From contig NZ_CP033019.1 in assembly GCF_003667705.1 (NCBI RefSeq), positions 4,836,001 to 4,900,000 of the forward strand: 64,000 bases of DNA, written 5' to 3'. Source of the DNA: Janthinobacterium agaricidamnosum (GTDB lineage Bacteria; Pseudomonadota; Gammaproteobacteria; Burkholderiales; Burkholderiaceae_D). The notes beneath the pieces were generated by a model that was given only the letters and a program-made list of their open reading frames with translations, ran no database searches and was not told where the DNA came from. Below are positions 54,894 through 62,725 of this stretch, piece after piece. The stretch's first letter is position 1. The number at the start of each line of letters is the position of its first letter. A program made the translations under genes and the position numbers.

Positions 54894-55667
54894 TCACGCC
54901 AGCAGGAAATTGCGCGCGCCCGCCAGGGCCGCGCCCTCTTCCACCGTTTCATCCTTCAAGTCCACGCCCGACAACTGCCGGCTGAACGCCTGCGACAGCA
55001 GGTAGTGCAGCCGGTACGCGGCTGGCGCATACGCCAGCCCCTCGGGGCGCACGTTCGAGATGCAGTTGCGGCGCTCGTCCAGCAAACCTGCCTTGGGCGC
55101 CCACGTCAGGTACAGGCCCAGGCTGTCCGGGGAACTCAAGCCCGGCCGCTCGCCGATCAGCACCAGCACGGCCCGCGCTTTTATCAATTCCCCTACCTCG
55201 TCGCCGATAGCCACCCGCCCCTGCGCCACAATGTGCACGGGCGACAGCGTCCACGCTTCCAGCGCCAGCCGTTCGCGCAAAGCGGCCAGGAACGGCGCCG
55301 CGTGGCGTTGTATCGCCAGCGCCGACAGGCCGTCGGCCGCCACCAGCGCCAGATCCACGCCCTTGGCGCCACCATCCAGCCGCGCGCGTGAAGCATCGTC
55401 GAGCCGGCGCCCCAGGTCGGGGCGTTGCAGATAGTCGGCGCGCGTGGCGGCCGCGCTGTGCAGCTGCACGCAGGCTTGCCCCTGCGCGGCCAAGTCGCGC
55501 GCCAGGGCTTCGCCATCGAGGGCCAGGTGCACGGCGTCGCGCGCTTGCGCATGGGCCAGCTGGAATGCCAGCTGCGCACGGGTCGGCACGCTCACGCCGC
55601 GGCGTCCCAGCGCGATGCGCGCCGCCGTATGCGCGCGCAGCGTTTGCCACGGGGTTTTCTCGTCCAT
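54894..55667 (-). CDS. eutC: Ethanolamine ammonia-lyase small subunit EutC
   Basis: A 257-residue light chain of the adenosylcobalamin-dependent lyase that splits ethanolamine to acetaldehyde and ammonia. Typical segments: [65 protein letters not shown] and [15 protein letters not shown]. It pairs with eutB 9 bp upstream. No microcompartment, permease or reactivase genes are in the window, so this is the minimal non-compartment form. Confidence 0.95.
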   Translation of the reverse strand: MDEKTPWQTLRAHTAARIALGRRGVSVPTRAQLAFQLAHAQARDAVHLALDGEALARDLAAQGQACVQLHSAAATRADYLQRPDLGRRLDDASRARLDGGAKGVDLALVAADGLSALAIQRHAAPFLAALRERLALEAWTLSPVHIVAQGRVAIGDEVGELIKARAVLVLIGERPGLSSPDSLGLYLTWAPKAGLLDERRNCISNVRPEGLAYAPAAYRLHYLLSQAFSRQLSGVDLKDETVEEGAALAGARNFLLA

Positions 55668-55676
55668 GTATGCTCC

Positions 55677-57065
55677 CTAATCGTCCAGGCGCAGCAGGGC
55701 TGCCTGGAAGGCCGGCGCCAGCGCCACGTTCAGATTTCCCTGCGCATCCGTGATCTGCATCCGTGCCAGCCAGGCCGCGAATTCGGGCGCGGGACGCAGG
55801 CCCAGCACGCGGCGCGCATACAGGGCGTCGTGGAACGAGGTGCTCTGGTAGCCGAGCATGATGTCGTCCGCGCCCGGCACGCCCATGATGAAATTGCAGC
55901 CAGCCACACCCAGCATGGTCAGCAAGGCATCCATGTCGTCCTGGTCCGCTTCCGCGTGGTTGGTGTAGCACACGTCGCAGCCCATGGGCAGGCCCAGCAG
56001 CTTGGCGCAGAAATGGTCTTCCAGCCCCGCGCGCATGATCTGCTTGCCGTCGTACAGGTATTCGGGGCCGATGAAGCCCACCACGGAATTGACCAGCAGC
56101 GGCTGATACGCGCGCGCCACCGCATAGGCGCGCGCCTCGCACGTCTGCTGGTCCATGCCGTGGTGGGCGCCGGCCGACAGGGCGCTGCCCTGCCCCGTCT
56201 CAAAATACATGACGTTGCTGCCCACGGTGCCGCGCCCCAGCGACAGGGCCGCCGCCTGTCCCTCGGCCAGCAGGGCCAGGTCGATGCCGAAGCTGCGGTT
56301 GGCCGCCTGCGTGCCCGCCACCGACTGGAACACCAGGTCGACGGGCGCGCCGCGGCGGATCGCTTCGAGCGTATTGGTGATGTGCGTGAGCACGCAGGAC
56401 TGCGTGGGAATCTGATATTGAGCTATGACGGCGTCGAGCAGGTGCAGCAGCGAGACCACCTGCGCCACATTGTCGGTGGCGGGATTGATGCCGATCACGG
56501 CGTCGCCGCTGCCCAGCAGCAGGCCATCGAGCATCGATGCGGCAATCCCCGTGGCGTCATCCGTCGGATGGTTCGGCTGCAGCCGCGCGGACAGACGCCC
56601 TTCCAGGCCCAGGGTATTGCGGAAAGCCGTGACGACACGGCACTTGCGGGCCACCAGCACCAGGTCCTGCAGGCGCATGATTTTCGAGACGGCGGCCGCC
56701 ATTTCCGGCGTGATGCCGGCGGCCACTTGCGACAGCGCGGGCGTGTCCGTCGCGTCGTCGAGCAGCCAGTCGCGAAAGTCGCCCACGCACAGGTGGGCAA
56801 TCGGCGCAAAGGCGGCGCGCGCGTGGGTGTCGATGATCAGGCGCGTGACTTCATCGTCTTCGTACGGCACCAGCGCTTCATTGAGGAAGGCCGCCAGCGG
56901 CACCTCGGCCAGCGCCAGCTGCGCCGCCACCCGCTCGCGCGCGCAGGCGGCCGCCACGCCGGCCAGCACGTCGCCCGAACGCAGCGGCGTGGCCTTGGCC
57001 AGCAGCTTCTTCAGGCTGGCGAACTGGTAAACATGGCTGTCTATCGTATGGCTGAAGCGGGGCAT
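55677..57065 (-). CDS. eutB: Ethanolamine ammonia-lyase large subunit EutB
   Basis: This 462-residue TIM-barrel catalytic subunit binds ethanolamine and adenosylcobalamin. Family segments include YKFASLKKLLAKA-like YQFASLKKLLAKATPLRSGD, VGINPATDNVAQVVSLL, ETGQGSALSAGAHHG and the glutamate/arginine-rich active-site strands (FIGPEYLYDGKQIMRAGLED). The SD AGGAGA lies 6-11 nt upstream of the ATG. A 27-bp perfect palindrome sits directly before the SD. Confidence 0.95.
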   Translation of the reverse strand: MPRFSHTIDSHVYQFASLKKLLAKATPLRSGDVLAGVAAACARERVAAQLALAEVPLAAFLNEALVPYEDDEVTRLIIDTHARAAFAPIAHLCVGDFRDWLLDDATDTPALSQVAAGITPEMAAAVSKIMRLQDLVLVARKCRVVTAFRNTLGLEGRLSARLQPNHPTDDATGIAASMLDGLLLGSGDAVIGINPATDNVAQVVSLLHLLDAVIAQYQIPTQSCVLTHITNTLEAIRRGAPVDLVFQSVAGTQAANRSFGIDLALLAEGQAAALSLGRGTVGSNVMYFETGQGSALSAGAHHGMDQQTCEARAYAVARAYQPLLVNSVVGFIGPEYLYDGKQIMRAGLEDHFCAKLLGLPMGCDVCYTNHAEADQDDMDALLTMLGVAGCNFIMGVPGADDIMLGYQSTSFHDALYARRVLGLRPAPEFAAWLARMQITDAQGNLNVALAPAFQAALLRLDD

Positions 57066-57078
57066 GGACTTCTCCTGT

Positions 57079-57105
57079 GGGGTCAGACCCGCCGGGTCTG
57101 ACCCC
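57079..57105. repeat. Perfect 27-bp palindrome in the eutB leader
   Basis: GGGGTCAGACCC-GCC-GGGTCTGACCCC: 12-bp perfect arms and a 3-nt loop. It ends 2-3 nt before the eutB Shine-Dalgarno. There is no T-run for termination in either direction. It resembles short palindromes scattered in Oxalobacteraceae genomes and could also fold in the mRNA and affect eutB translation. Confidence 0.85.
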
Positions 57106-57151
57106 GGAGCATGCCTATTCTACGCCCGGAGCAACGCGATACCACCCCACG

Positions 57152-58615
57152 TCACAAACTGCGCAGCGCCCCTTCCAGCTGCGGATAGCGGAAGACAAAG
57201 CCGTCGGCTAATAGGCGGCGCGGGGCGACCCGCTGGCCTTCCACCAGCAAGTCTGCCTGCTCGCCCAGCAAGGCGCGCATGACGAAGGCCGGCGTGGGCA
57301 CGACGCTGGGGCGGTGCAGCACGGTGCCCGCCACCTGGGCGAAGCGGCGCTGCTCGATCGCTTCCGGCGCGCAGAAGTTATACGCGCCGCCCACTGCCTG
57401 CTCTTCGCTGCGGCGCGCCAGATGGGCGATGGCGCGGATGACGTCGCGCACGTGCACCCACGAAATCCACTGTTTCCCGCTGCCCAGCGGGCCGCCTGCA
57501 CCGAAGCGTATCGGCAGCAGCATCTGCGGCAGCGAACCCTGGTGGCCGAAGACGAGGCCGAAGCGCATGCAGCCCACCTGCACGCCAAATTTTTCCGCCT
57601 GGCGCGCGGCCGCTTCCCATTCCTGGCACAGCTGCGACATGAAGATGGCTTGCGGCGCGCTCTCCTCCGTCAATTCCGTGGCGTCGCCCTGCGGCTGCAC
57701 ACCGTAGTAGCCGATGGCCGACGCGGACAGCAGCACCCTCGGCTTGTGCTGGGCGCGGGCGATCCACGCCACCAGGTCCTGCGTCAGCGCCACGCGGCTG
57801 CGGCGCAGGGCCGCCTTGCGCGCCTCCGTCCAGCGCTTGCCGACGATGCGCGCGCCGGCCAGGTTGACCACCATGTCGATGCGCTGCGCATCCGACAATG
57901 CGTCCAGCGACCGGATGCAGCGCACCTGGCCGTCGAAGGTCCACGCGGCCTGCTTGGGCTGGCGCGTCAGCACCGTCACCGCATGGCCGTCGGCCAGCAA
58001 GGCGCTGACCAGTTGCTGGCCGATGAAACCCGTGGCGCCCGTCACCAGCACGGATTGCGGCGCGGCGGCAAAGCGCAGGCGCTCCTCTTGCTCCGCTGTC
58101 TCCTGCACCTTGCGCCGTCCCAGCTGCCACACGGCATACGCGTCGCGCAGGCCGGACAGGCCCACGCCCACGCCGCACAGGGCGAGGAAGACGCTGAGCC
58201 AGCCGTATGGCTGCCATACGAGGGCCGTCGGCAAGGTCGCCCATTCGCTGCTATTGAGAGCCAGCAGGGCGATGAAGGCGCCCGCATTGATCGCCAGCAC
58301 CGTGTGCGTGACCCGCTCCGTGGCGGGCAAGAGGCGGGTCTGGTCTTCGACGACGAAATCCCACAGGGTGAGCACGATTTCCACGCCAAACACGATCACC
58401 AGCACCCAGGCCCAGGCGCCGTGCCACTCCCAGGCGGCCAGGCCCACGAACAGCAGACTGTAGATCAGCGCGCGCGTGGCATGGATGGTCAGCTCCAGGC
58501 GCGCCGACGCCTTTTGCGGCAGCGCTTCCGTGATTTCATGGTGATAGATGGTGTCGAAGGCGCCCAGGCAGCCTTGCGCCGCCATCAGTTGCAGGGCCAG
58601 CAGATGCGTATTCAT
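57152..58615 (-). CDS. Fusion of membrane domain and YfcH-like SDR epimerase (DUF1731)
   Basis: A 487-residue protein. Residues 1-~165 form about five membrane helices (LYSLLFVGLAAWEW-like, VLVIVFGVEIVLTLWDFVV, WLSVFLALCGVGVGLSG). From ~185 comes an atypical SDR domain with VLVTGATGFIGQQLV, VVNLAGARIVGKRWTEARK, SASAIGYYG and the C-terminal PSVVPTPAFVMRALLGEQADLL of DUF1731. YfcH itself is ~300 residues and soluble; the membrane extension is the unusual part. The start at 58615 overlaps the DUF4166 stop (ATGA). Substrate unknown. Confidence 0.85.
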   Translation of the reverse strand: MNTHLLALQLMAAQGCLGAFDTIYHHEITEALPQKASARLELTIHATRALIYSLLFVGLAAWEWHGAWAWVLVIVFGVEIVLTLWDFVVEDQTRLLPATERVTHTVLAINAGAFIALLALNSSEWATLPTALVWQPYGWLSVFLALCGVGVGLSGLRDAYAVWQLGRRKVQETAEQEERLRFAAAPQSVLVTGATGFIGQQLVSALLADGHAVTVLTRQPKQAAWTFDGQVRCIRSLDALSDAQRIDMVVNLAGARIVGKRWTEARKAALRRSRVALTQDLVAWIARAQHKPRVLLSASAIGYYGVQPQGDATELTEESAPQAIFMSQLCQEWEAAARQAEKFGVQVGCMRFGLVFGHQGSLPQMLLPIRFGAGGPLGSGKQWISWVHVRDVIRAIAHLARRSEEQAVGGAYNFCAPEAIEQRRFAQVAGTVLHRPSVVPTPAFVMRALLGEQADLLVEGQRVAPRRLLADGFVFRYPQLEGALRSL

Positions 58616-59253
58616 GGTGTCTCCTTCATTTCCGGTGCGGCGGATTCGCGGAACACGCCGACCTGGGTGAATGTGGTGCCAAACAGGGCGTGGCGGATCT
58701 CGATGCGGATGTTGAACTGCTGCGGCGTATCGTTGCGGTGGCACAGATAGGTCTTGCCGGGCGTGAGCACGCCGGGCAGCGGCAGGCGCCAGCCGAAAAG
58801 ATCCCAAAAATAGCCATCGCTGGTGAAATGCAGGTTGCCATCTTCCACGTGCAGCACCAGCTTCATGCCCAGGCCCATGCCAACGTATTCGAGCACTTCG
58901 CCTGTTGCGCTTTCAGCCATGTAGGACGTGAAGCGGATCGGCGCGCGGCCATGCAGGCGGTAGGTGCGCTGCTTGAAGATGAAGGGGCAGCCGGGGCGCG
59001 AATAGACTTCGATATCGACGGGGAAGTCGTGGTCGTCATGCGGGATCAGGGCGCCGTCGATGAAGGGGCGCGTGAGCCAGCCCAGCACCTTGCCCAGGCG
59101 CGAGCTCGTGAGCTCACTGAGCTCGCCCCGGTAGTACAGGGGCTGGCCCGGCGCGGGATTTTTCTCGAAGCGGCGCCGGATATCCGGGTGCAGGGTGAGC
59201 CACCGCTCGCCCATGACCTTCTTGAACAGCTCTCCTTCCGAGGGGCCGTTCAT
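58612..59253 (-). CDS. DUF4166 domain protein
   Basis: A 213-residue protein resembling DUF4166, often found fused to or next to SDR epimerase-like proteins. It has a conserved N-terminal LHPDIRRRFEKNPAPG and beta-rich remainder (FPVDIEVYSRPGCPFIFKQR, GYFWDLFGWRLPLPGVLTPG). No signal peptide or membrane helix. Role unknown. It is coupled by 4-nt overlaps to both the GbsR regulator (upstream) and the SDR fusion (downstream), so the three are one operon. Confidence 0.85.
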   Translation of the reverse strand: MNGPSEGELFKKVMGERWLTLHPDIRRRFEKNPAPGQPLYYRGELSELTSSRLGKVLGWLTRPFIDGALIPHDDHDFPVDIEVYSRPGCPFIFKQRTYRLHGRAPIRFTSYMAESATGEVLEYVGMGLGMKLVLHVEDGNLHFTSDGYFWDLFGWRLPLPGVLTPGKTYLCHRNDTPQQFNIRIEIRHALFGTTFTQVGVFRESAAPEMKETP

Positions 59254-59804
59254 GCTTTTCCCGGCTTGCCAGGCTTATCGTCCGGGCTGAGGAACTTGGC
59301 CACCTTGCCGCCCATGGATAGCATGCGCTGCAGGGTCGCCGGCGGCAGGTTCTTGTAGTCGCTGTAGGTGGCGCTGAGCATTTCCAGGAAAGCCAGCACT
59401 TCGCCCATGCGCGCCAGCGTCTCAGGCGGTATCGCCGCATCCTGTTCGCCCTCGATCGCGCATTCGCGCAGCACCGTCAGGGTGGGATCGATCTCGCGCC
59501 GCTTGCGCTCTTCCATGATGACGCGGAAGATTTCCCACACATCCTGCAGGGCGACGAAGTGGTCGCGCCGGTCCCCCATCACGTGCGTGATGCGCGCCAG
59601 GCCCCAGCTTTGCAATTCCTTCAGGCTGTTGCTGACGTTCGAGCGGGCCACGTTCAGGCTGGCCGCGATATCTTCCGCCGTCAGCGGTTCATTGGCCAGG
59701 AACAGCAGCGCGTGGATCTGCGCCACCGTGCGGTTGACGCCCCAGCGGGTGCCCATCTCCCCCCAGTGCAGAATATATTTCTGCGTAGTCGGACTCAATT
59801 CCAT
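59250..59804 (-). CDS. GbsR/MarR-family transcriptional regulator
   Basis: A 184-residue winged-helix protein. The HTH lies at about 30-90 (AQIHALLFLANEPLTAEDIA, SLNVARSNVSNSLKELQSWG, GDRRDHFVAL as wing), with a C-terminal helical dimer part. It begins an operon with DUF4166 and SDR genes. A 20-bp perfect palindrome overlaps its promoter -10, so autorepression is likely. The inducer is unknown; despite the family name there are no betaine genes nearby. Confidence 0.9.
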   Translation of the reverse strand: MELSPTTQKYILHWGEMGTRWGVNRTVAQIHALLFLANEPLTAEDIAASLNVARSNVSNSLKELQSWGLARITHVMGDRRDHFVALQDVWEIFRVIMEERKRREIDPTLTVLRECAIEGEQDAAIPPETLARMGEVLAFLEMLSATYSDYKNLPPATLQRMLSMGGKVAKFLSPDDKPGKPGKA

Positions 59805-59815
59805 GGTTTTCTCTT

Positions 59816-59861
59816 ATTTCTGTCGTTACAGAAATGTAAGATGAAACAGAAGTCCAGTCAA
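59816..59861 (-). promoter_or_regulatory. Promoter and operator of the gbsR-DUF4166-SDR operon
   Basis: Promoter TTGACT (59856-59861), 17 bp, TACATT (59833-59838). Operator ATTTCTGT-CGTT-ACAGAAAT (59816-59835) is a perfect 8-bp dyad overlapping the downstream edge of the -10 and the start site, 12 bp before the ATG. A bound dimer would block RNA polymerase. Confidence 0.85.
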
Positions 59862-59871
59862 GTGCGATTCG

Positions 59872-60978
59872 TCAGGACTGTGCCGGTGGCTGGCCCATGG
59901 CGCGCAGGAAGGCTTGCTGCGAGGCGTGCAGCTGGCCGTAACCGAGTTCGCGGTACACGAGGCCGTGGCGCGGCGCCAGTTCGGCCAGGATGCGCGCCAG
60001 CGCCGGGTAGTGGCGGTGGCTCCAGGTGGGGAACAGATGGTGCGTCAGGTGCAAATTCAATCCGCCGAGCCAGTAACCGAGCCAGCGCAACGCGCGCGGC
60101 TTCGGCGTCCAGTCGCAGGCCGTGTAAAACGTGTGCTGGTACCAGTCGTGCGGCAAGGTACCGTCCTGCCCCGGCTGGAAAAACTCCACTTCAGCCCAGT
60201 GCGTGCCGAGGATCAGCGCCACCAGCGCGCACGAGGCGAGCATCTGGCCCACGAAATACGCGCCCAGCACCACGCCCCAGCCGATGCCGTGCTGCTGCAG
60301 CACCCACATGGGCAGCGCCAGCACCAGCGCCACGTGACCGAGCTTCCAGCCCAGGAACGACAGCCAGCCGCGCCAGCCCTGCAAGCGGCTGTGCGCCGCC
60401 ACGGGCGTCTTGCCGAAGCGGTCCAGCCAGTCGCCATACCAGTTCAGATACGGCAGCGACAGGGCCGCCACCACGGGCCAGTACAGGTATTGATAGCGGT
60501 ACTGGGGCGCCCAGCGTTGGAACGGCGTCTGGCGCAGGAAGGGGTTCGGCTCCGTGTCGAGGTCATAGCCTTCCACGTTGGCATACGTGTGATGGAAATG
60601 CACGTGGCGGATGGTCCAGAAATCCGTGTCCACGCCTACGGGCAAGCCCACCAGCCGGATCAGGGTGCGATTCAGGCGTCCCTGGCGGAAGACGGCGCTG
60701 TGGGCCGCGTCGTGCAGGGTATTCATGGCCAGCGCCATGGCCGCGACCAGGCAGGCGACATAGCTGGCGACAAACGGCCAGGTGTCGCCGGCACTCAAGG
60801 CCAGCGCATACAGCCCCGCCGTCAGCGCGGCCAGGAACACAGTTTTCGCGTGCAGGCGCCAGTCGCCGAAGCGGTGTTTTCCTTCGGCCACCAGGTAGGC
60901 GTCGGCGCGCGCGCGCAGTTCGCGGCGGAAGGCGGAATCACGGGCGGGCTGGAAGCGCAGCGGAGGAAGCTGGCTCAC
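59872..60978 (-). CDS. Membrane fatty acid desaturase
   Basis: A 368-residue di-iron desaturase with the three histidine boxes: HDAAH, HVHFHHTY and HLTHH (in LNLHLTHHLFPTWSHRHYP). There are four to six membrane helices around them. It would introduce a double bond in a lipid acyl chain using oxygen and an electron donor not encoded here. The GTG start at 60978 overlaps the stop of the hydroxylase gene (GTGA); the longer open frame is antisense-like noise. Last gene of a four-gene coupled operon. Confidence 0.88.
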   Translation of the reverse strand: MSQLPPLRFQPARDSAFRRELRARADAYLVAEGKHRFGDWRLHAKTVFLAALTAGLYALALSAGDTWPFVASYVACLVAAMALAMNTLHDAAHSAVFRQGRLNRTLIRLVGLPVGVDTDFWTIRHVHFHHTYANVEGYDLDTEPNPFLRQTPFQRWAPQYRYQYLYWPVVAALSLPYLNWYGDWLDRFGKTPVAAHSRLQGWRGWLSFLGWKLGHVALVLALPMWVLQQHGIGWGVVLGAYFVGQMLASCALVALILGTHWAEVEFFQPGQDGTLPHDWYQHTFYTACDWTPKPRALRWLGYWLGGLNLHLTHHLFPTWSHRHYPALARILAELAPRHGLVYRELGYGQLHASQQAFLRAMGQPPAQS

Positions 60979-62090
60979 GCGCGCGTCCCCGCCGCGGCCG
61001 GCCACCACAGGCGGCGCGCGCCGTCGAGGCCATGCGCCAGCAGCGCGGCCAGGAACACCATGCCCCACACGTCGCGCGCGCCATACCAGCCCAGATACAG
61101 GGCCGGCATGGCCACGGCGATGGCGACCCAGGCGATGGCGCCCCAGCGGCGCGCATCCGACAGGCCGCCCAGCGCCAAGGTACCGCCAAAGATCAGCGCG
61201 AACAGGATCGCTTGCTGCGCGCCGGCCAGCGCCGCTTCGTGGTTGACGTAATAGATCACCAGGCCAAACAGGATCACGCCGCCGATGCCGATGAACAGTT
61301 CGGGGACCTCGAAAGTGCCGCGCGACTGCCAGTGGGGAAAGCGCGCGCGCAGCCACTTGAACAGCTTGCCGTTGCTGGCCAGGAGCGGATTATGCGTTTG
61401 CGTCATGCCCTTCACGCCATAGCGCATTTCCACGCCCTCGAGTTCGGGCTGGAAGCTGCCGAACAGCCTGTCCCACAGCAGCAGGGTACCGCCGAAATTG
61501 CGGTTGATGTAGCGTTTGTCCGTGCCATGGTGCACGCGGTGGTGCGAGGGCGTGACCATGAAGCTATCGAGAATGCCGGACTTGTTCACCAGCGCATTGT
61601 GGTTATAGAACTGCACCGTGTAATGCAGGGACGAGACGACAAGGAAGATTTCCAGCGGCACGCCCAGCACGGCCAGGATGGCGATGAAGGGGAAATTCGT
61701 CAGCGACGAATACCAGGAATTGCGCACGCCCAGCGACAGGTTGAAATGCTCGCCCTGGTGGTGCACCACGTGCACGGCCCACAGCAAGGGGATCTTATGG
61801 TGCAGCCGGTGCATCCAGTAAAAGCACAAATCCCAGGCAAAGAATGCGAACACCCACTGCGCGGCCACGGGCCACTGGTCGACGATGTGCAGGTTCACAT
61901 GGCGCAGCAGCAGGGCGAACGCCGCCACTTCCACGCCGCGGAACACCCACATCAATATGTGGCCGGAATTGAGGTTGAAGATCACGTCCTTCCACGGCAC
62001 GGGGGTCTTGCGTACCCATTTGAGGATCAGCAATTCGGCCAGCACGAAGGCCAGCATGACAAGGAAAGAGAGGGCAAAGGGGTTCATCAT
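60975..62090 (-). CDS. Sterol desaturase / fatty acid hydroxylase superfamily protein
   Basis: A 371-residue membrane di-iron enzyme. Histidine motifs HRLHH (FYWMHRLHHKIPLLWAVH), HVVHHQGEH and HHRVHHG are all present among about eight membrane helices. An extra C-terminal ~90 residues hold three or four more helices. Members hydroxylate or desaturate lipids. It overlaps the PAP2 gene upstream by 4 nt and the desaturase gene downstream by 4 nt. Sterol substrates are unlikely in this bacterium. Confidence 0.88.
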   Translation of the reverse strand: MMNPFALSFLVMLAFVLAELLILKWVRKTPVPWKDVIFNLNSGHILMWVFRGVEVAAFALLLRHVNLHIVDQWPVAAQWVFAFFAWDLCFYWMHRLHHKIPLLWAVHVVHHQGEHFNLSLGVRNSWYSSLTNFPFIAILAVLGVPLEIFLVVSSLHYTVQFYNHNALVNKSGILDSFMVTPSHHRVHHGTDKRYINRNFGGTLLLWDRLFGSFQPELEGVEMRYGVKGMTQTHNPLLASNGKLFKWLRARFPHWQSRGTFEVPELFIGIGGVILFGLVIYYVNHEAALAGAQQAILFALIFGGTLALGGLSDARRWGAIAWVAIAVAMPALYLGWYGARDVWGMVFLAALLAHGLDGARRLWWPAAAGTRA

Positions 62091-62725
62091 GATGCGGTTT
62101 CAGTAGAAATGACGCGGTGAGCAGTCCAGAATACCTGCATTTTCGCCAGCATGCCGCCAGCGATGCCGACCAACAGGCCGGCGGCCAGGTCGATGCTCAC
62201 GTGCCGGCGCAGCGCGATGATGGCGTAGCAAATGGCCACGCCCAGCACCACGGCCAGCGCGGAGCGGACCAGGTGGCGCTTGTCGCACAGGGCCCACACG
62301 CACAACAATGTCAGGGCGCCATGCAGCGAGGGCAGGCAATTTTGCGCGGAATCCGCCGCCTGCAGCATGCGCAGCGCCTGCGTGCTCCAGGCACTGCCCT
62401 CGCCCACGGGCGGATACGCGAGCGTCGTCGGATACAGCAGGAAGACCACGCCGCACATGACGGCGGAAAGCGCCATGGCGCGCGCCAGCCAGCGCACCCT
62501 CGCCGCATCGGCCGCCAGGTAGGCGTAGGGGATCAGGATGAAAAACGACAGATACAGCCAGATGGCAGAGTCGCTGTAGGGAATGGCGCGGTCCAGCGCC
62601 GTTTCCGGCAAGAGTATCCCCTGCCCTTGCAGCACATCGCTGGAAAAATACACGAGGCCGACGCTGCCCCAGCCGGCCAGCAAATGCAGCAGGCGGCAGC
62701 GTACGGTCATGGAAGAAGGATTCAT
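62087..62725 (-). CDS. PAP2-family membrane phosphatase
   Basis: A 212-residue integral membrane protein of about six helices with the lipid phosphatase signatures CLPSLHGAL (motif 2, His) and RRHVSIDLAAG (motif 3, His). The usual first KxxxxxxRP motif is not obvious, as in inositolphosphotransferase-like PAP2 members. It would act on a lipid phosphate at the periplasmic face. Start-stop overlaps (ATGA) join it to the adenylating enzyme gene before and the hydroxylase gene after. Confidence 0.82.
   Translation of the reverse strand: MNPSSMTVRCRLLHLLAGWGSVGLVYFSSDVLQGQGILLPETALDRAIPYSDSAIWLYLSFFILIPYAYLAADAARVRWLARAMALSAVMCGVVFLLYPTTLAYPPVGEGSAWSTQALRMLQAADSAQNCLPSLHGALTLLCVWALCDKRHLVRSALAVVLGVAICYAIIALRRHVSIDLAAGLLVGIAGGMLAKMQVFWTAHRVISTETAS

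Noticed and set aside
59559..62120. 853-residue plus-strand frame opposite the desaturase and hydroxylase genes
   Set aside because: Antisense shadow; it spans three well-supported minus-strand genes with histidine boxes.
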